Part shown: piece by piece, positions 13,694 to 14,687 of the stretch
Numbering within the stretch: the first letter of the stretch is position 1
Layout: each line of letters opens with the position of its first letter
Assembly (NCBI GenBank): GCA_025960445.1
Contig: JAICIT010000014.1
Span: 1 to 14,687 of the forward strand
Reading direction: 5' to 3'
DNA: 14,687 nucleotides
From: Bradyrhizobium sp.
Lineage (GTDB): Bacteria; Pseudomonadota; Alphaproteobacteria; Rhizobiales; Xanthobacteraceae
Notes under the pieces: generated by a model
Seen by the model: only the letters and a program-made list of their open reading frames with translations
What the model was told of the DNA's origin: nothing
Databases searched by the model: none
Translations under genes and position numbers: made by a program

Positions 13694-14227
13694 TCAGTTG
13701 GCCGGGTAGCTTAGCGTGCCATCGGGATTCGCAATGGCGGCGGGCGTCATGCTGGCCGGGTTGACGGCGCCGGGTCCGAGTATATGCCAAACCGTCTCGC
13801 CGGCATCGAGTAGGTAGTCGGCTATGATCCGGCGATGGCAGCGCCACCAGACGGCTTCGGCGCACATAACGCTGCAGCGCTCTCGGCGGCCAACCTCCAG
13901 CAGCTTTGTAAGGCCTGTTCGAAAGCTGCTGCCCATCGCGTAGTCGGCGTAATTGTGAAAACTCTGATTTTCCCAGTAGCCGTTCGTGGCGGGCGGAATG
14001 CCTTGGGTGTGCGAGCGTCGGCCTCCCAATTCCGCGATGTATGCGTAGCCGATTTGATGCTCTGACAGCGCCTGCGGGAGCGTCTCGCGATTATATTGCG
14101 GGTTCGTCCGCGAGCGCGGAATACTGCGGACGTCGATTACCAGGTTGACGCGGGAGGCGTGAAGCAGCTCGACAAATTGCTCGATCTTCCGGGTGGAATG
14201 ACCGATGGTGAAGAATGGCGCCGCCAT
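13694..14227 (-). CDS. DUF488 family protein
   Basis: This 177-aa cytoplasmic protein of the DUF488 family has no established function that I can name. Family marks are TIGHSTRKIEQFVELL at 7-22, DVRSIPRSRTNPQYN at 32-46, YIAELGGRR at 63-71, and MCAEAVWWRCHRRIIADYL at 121-139, whose Cys122, Glu124, Cys130 and His131 are the usual conserved residues. The length is in the normal range for the family. The ATG at 14227 places the first conserved strand at residue 5, as expected, although the ribosome site is weak. It converges with the Rieske/FAD gene, leaving 73 bases between the stops, and is divergent from the gene starting at 14449. A terminator-like hairpin sits in its leader at 14272-14291. 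Confidence 0.88.
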   Translation of the reverse strand: MAAPFFTIGHSTRKIEQFVELLHASRVNLVIDVRSIPRSRTNPQYNRETLPQALSEHQIGYAYIAELGGRRSHTQGIPPATNGYWENQSFHNYADYAMGSSFRTGLTKLLEVGRRERCSVMCAEAVWWRCHRRIIADYLLDAGETVWHILGPGAVNPASMTPAAIANPDGTLSYPAN

Positions 14228-14271
14228 AGAACCCGAGCTTTGCAGTCAGCCGTTGCCACGGCAATCTTAAA

Positions 14272-14291
14272 GCCCGGCGAAAGTTCCGGGC
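14272..14291 (-). other. Terminator-like hairpin in the leader of the DUF488 gene
   Basis: GCCCGG (14272-14277) and CCGGGC (14286-14291) form a perfect 6-bp stem with an 8-base loop. On the minus strand the stem is followed by TTTAAG, a short U-tract. No minus-strand gene ends just before it; it lies about 45 bases ahead of the DUF488 ATG. It overlaps a 10-base palindrome CCGGGCCCGG at 14286-14295. Confidence 0.35.
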
Positions 14292-14448
14292 CCGGCTAAG
14301 TCGGCCCACGTTGTCGATCGCGAAAATTGGTTTGCGCAGCTCAAAATCCGCGGCTTACGCGTTTTCAATCAGGATGATCTCATGCGGAGTTTAGCCTCGT
14401 TTTGTCATCGCCCCTATCTCCAGCGGCTTTACCGGGTGCGGAGGCAAC

Positions 14449-14687
14449 ATGCGCTTGCATGACTGTTACAATTTCCACGACTTCAGGCGGCTGGCCAAGC
14501 GACGTCTTCCAGGCCCGATTTTCGATTACATCGATGGAGCGGCTGACGACGAGGTAACTCTTAGGCGCAATACGGCAAGCTTCGAAAACTGTGATCTGGT
14601 GCCGAACGTTCTTCGGGGTGTCGAGACAGTGGATATCTCGGTCACCGTTATGGGCCAGAAGCTCGCAATGCCCGTGTATTGTTCGCC
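14449..14687 (+). CDS. FMN-dependent alpha-hydroxy-acid dehydrogenase (3' end outside window)
   Basis: The first 79 residues are visible and the frame is open to the window end. The product starts MRLHDCYNFHDFRRLAKRRL and continues with GPIFDYIDGAADDEVTLRRN at about 22-41, then LVPNVLRGVETVDIS and GQKLAMPVYCS. This is the N terminus of the L-lactate dehydrogenase (LldD)/glycolate oxidase family. These enzymes oxidise 2-hydroxy acids to 2-keto acids with FMN and pass electrons to quinone or oxygen. The FMN-binding and catalytic His/Arg residues lie beyond the window, so the substrate (L-lactate, glycolate, mandelate or other) is open. The ATG at 14449 follows GGAGG with only 4 bases between, a slightly short but acceptable spacing. 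Confidence 0.88.
   Translation, partial: MRLHDCYNFHDFRRLAKRRLPGPIFDYIDGAADDEVTLRRNTASFENCDLVPNVLRGVETVDISVTVMGQKLAMPVYCS

Noticed and set aside
1..14687. Possible mobile island, CRISPR array, prophage or tRNA-linked integration
   Set aside because: No direct repeats, integrase, transposase, spaced repeats or tRNA-like folds were seen; composition looks even and most genes are chromosomal types.

Overview
The window looks like chromosomal DNA of an alphaproteobacterium of the order Hyphomicrobiales (Rhizobiales), most likely a Bradyrhizobium/Rhodopseudomonas-type genus. The main reason is a gene set for the very-long-chain (C26-C28) hydroxy fatty acid of lipid A (acpXL to lpxXL), which is characteristic of that order. 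The GC-rich codon use and the neighbouring protein families agree. The genus is an inference. I saw no tRNA, rRNA, CRISPR array, insertion sequence or prophage gene.

Layout. (1) 1-612 (+) is the C-terminal part of a PotF-type periplasmic polyamine-binding protein. (2) 617-4883 (-) is a compact operon read acpXL > fabZXL > fabF2XL > fabF1XL > lpxXL, with a good sigma70-like promoter at 4981-5009. AcpXL carries the growing chain. FabZXL dehydrates it and the two ketosynthase-fold proteins elongate it. LpxXL transfers the finished acyl chain to lipid A. The alcohol dehydrogenase gene (adh2XL) that I recall between fabF1XL and lpxXL in Rhizobium is absent. FabF2XL contains no cysteine at all, so it cannot be a normal condensing enzyme. 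(3) 5074-6380 (-) holds a small one-helix membrane protein of unknown function and a KirBac inward-rectifier-type potassium channel. (4) 6493-7131 (+) is a ParB-like protein divergent from the channel. (5) 7150-7728 (-) is a peroxidase-related AhpD/CMD protein, and 7832-9574 (-) is a HerA/DUF87-type ATPase with a GTG start. (6) 9575-10028 is a mostly non-coding divergent region holding a hairpin, a candidate promoter and a doubtful small ORF. (7) 10029-11282 (+) is an MFS exporter with an awkward TTG start, followed by folE (GTP cyclohydrolase I) and a fused Rieske/FAD oxidoreductase of the AIFM3 type. (8) 13694-14227 (-) is a DUF488 protein, and 14449 to the window end (+) is the start of an FMN-dependent alpha-hydroxy-acid dehydrogenase.

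The strongest candidate for new biology is the fabF1XL/fabF2XL pair. FabF1XL has the full Cys-His-His-Lys set. FabF2XL keeps the fold and one histidine but has lost the nucleophilic Cys, the first His and the Lys. This matches the KS-alpha/KS-beta (chain-length factor) arrangement of type II polyketide synthases, and it suggests how a FabF-type system could be set to make C26-C28 chains. The rest of the window is ordinary housekeeping and accessory content with a few local oddities listed in the findings.
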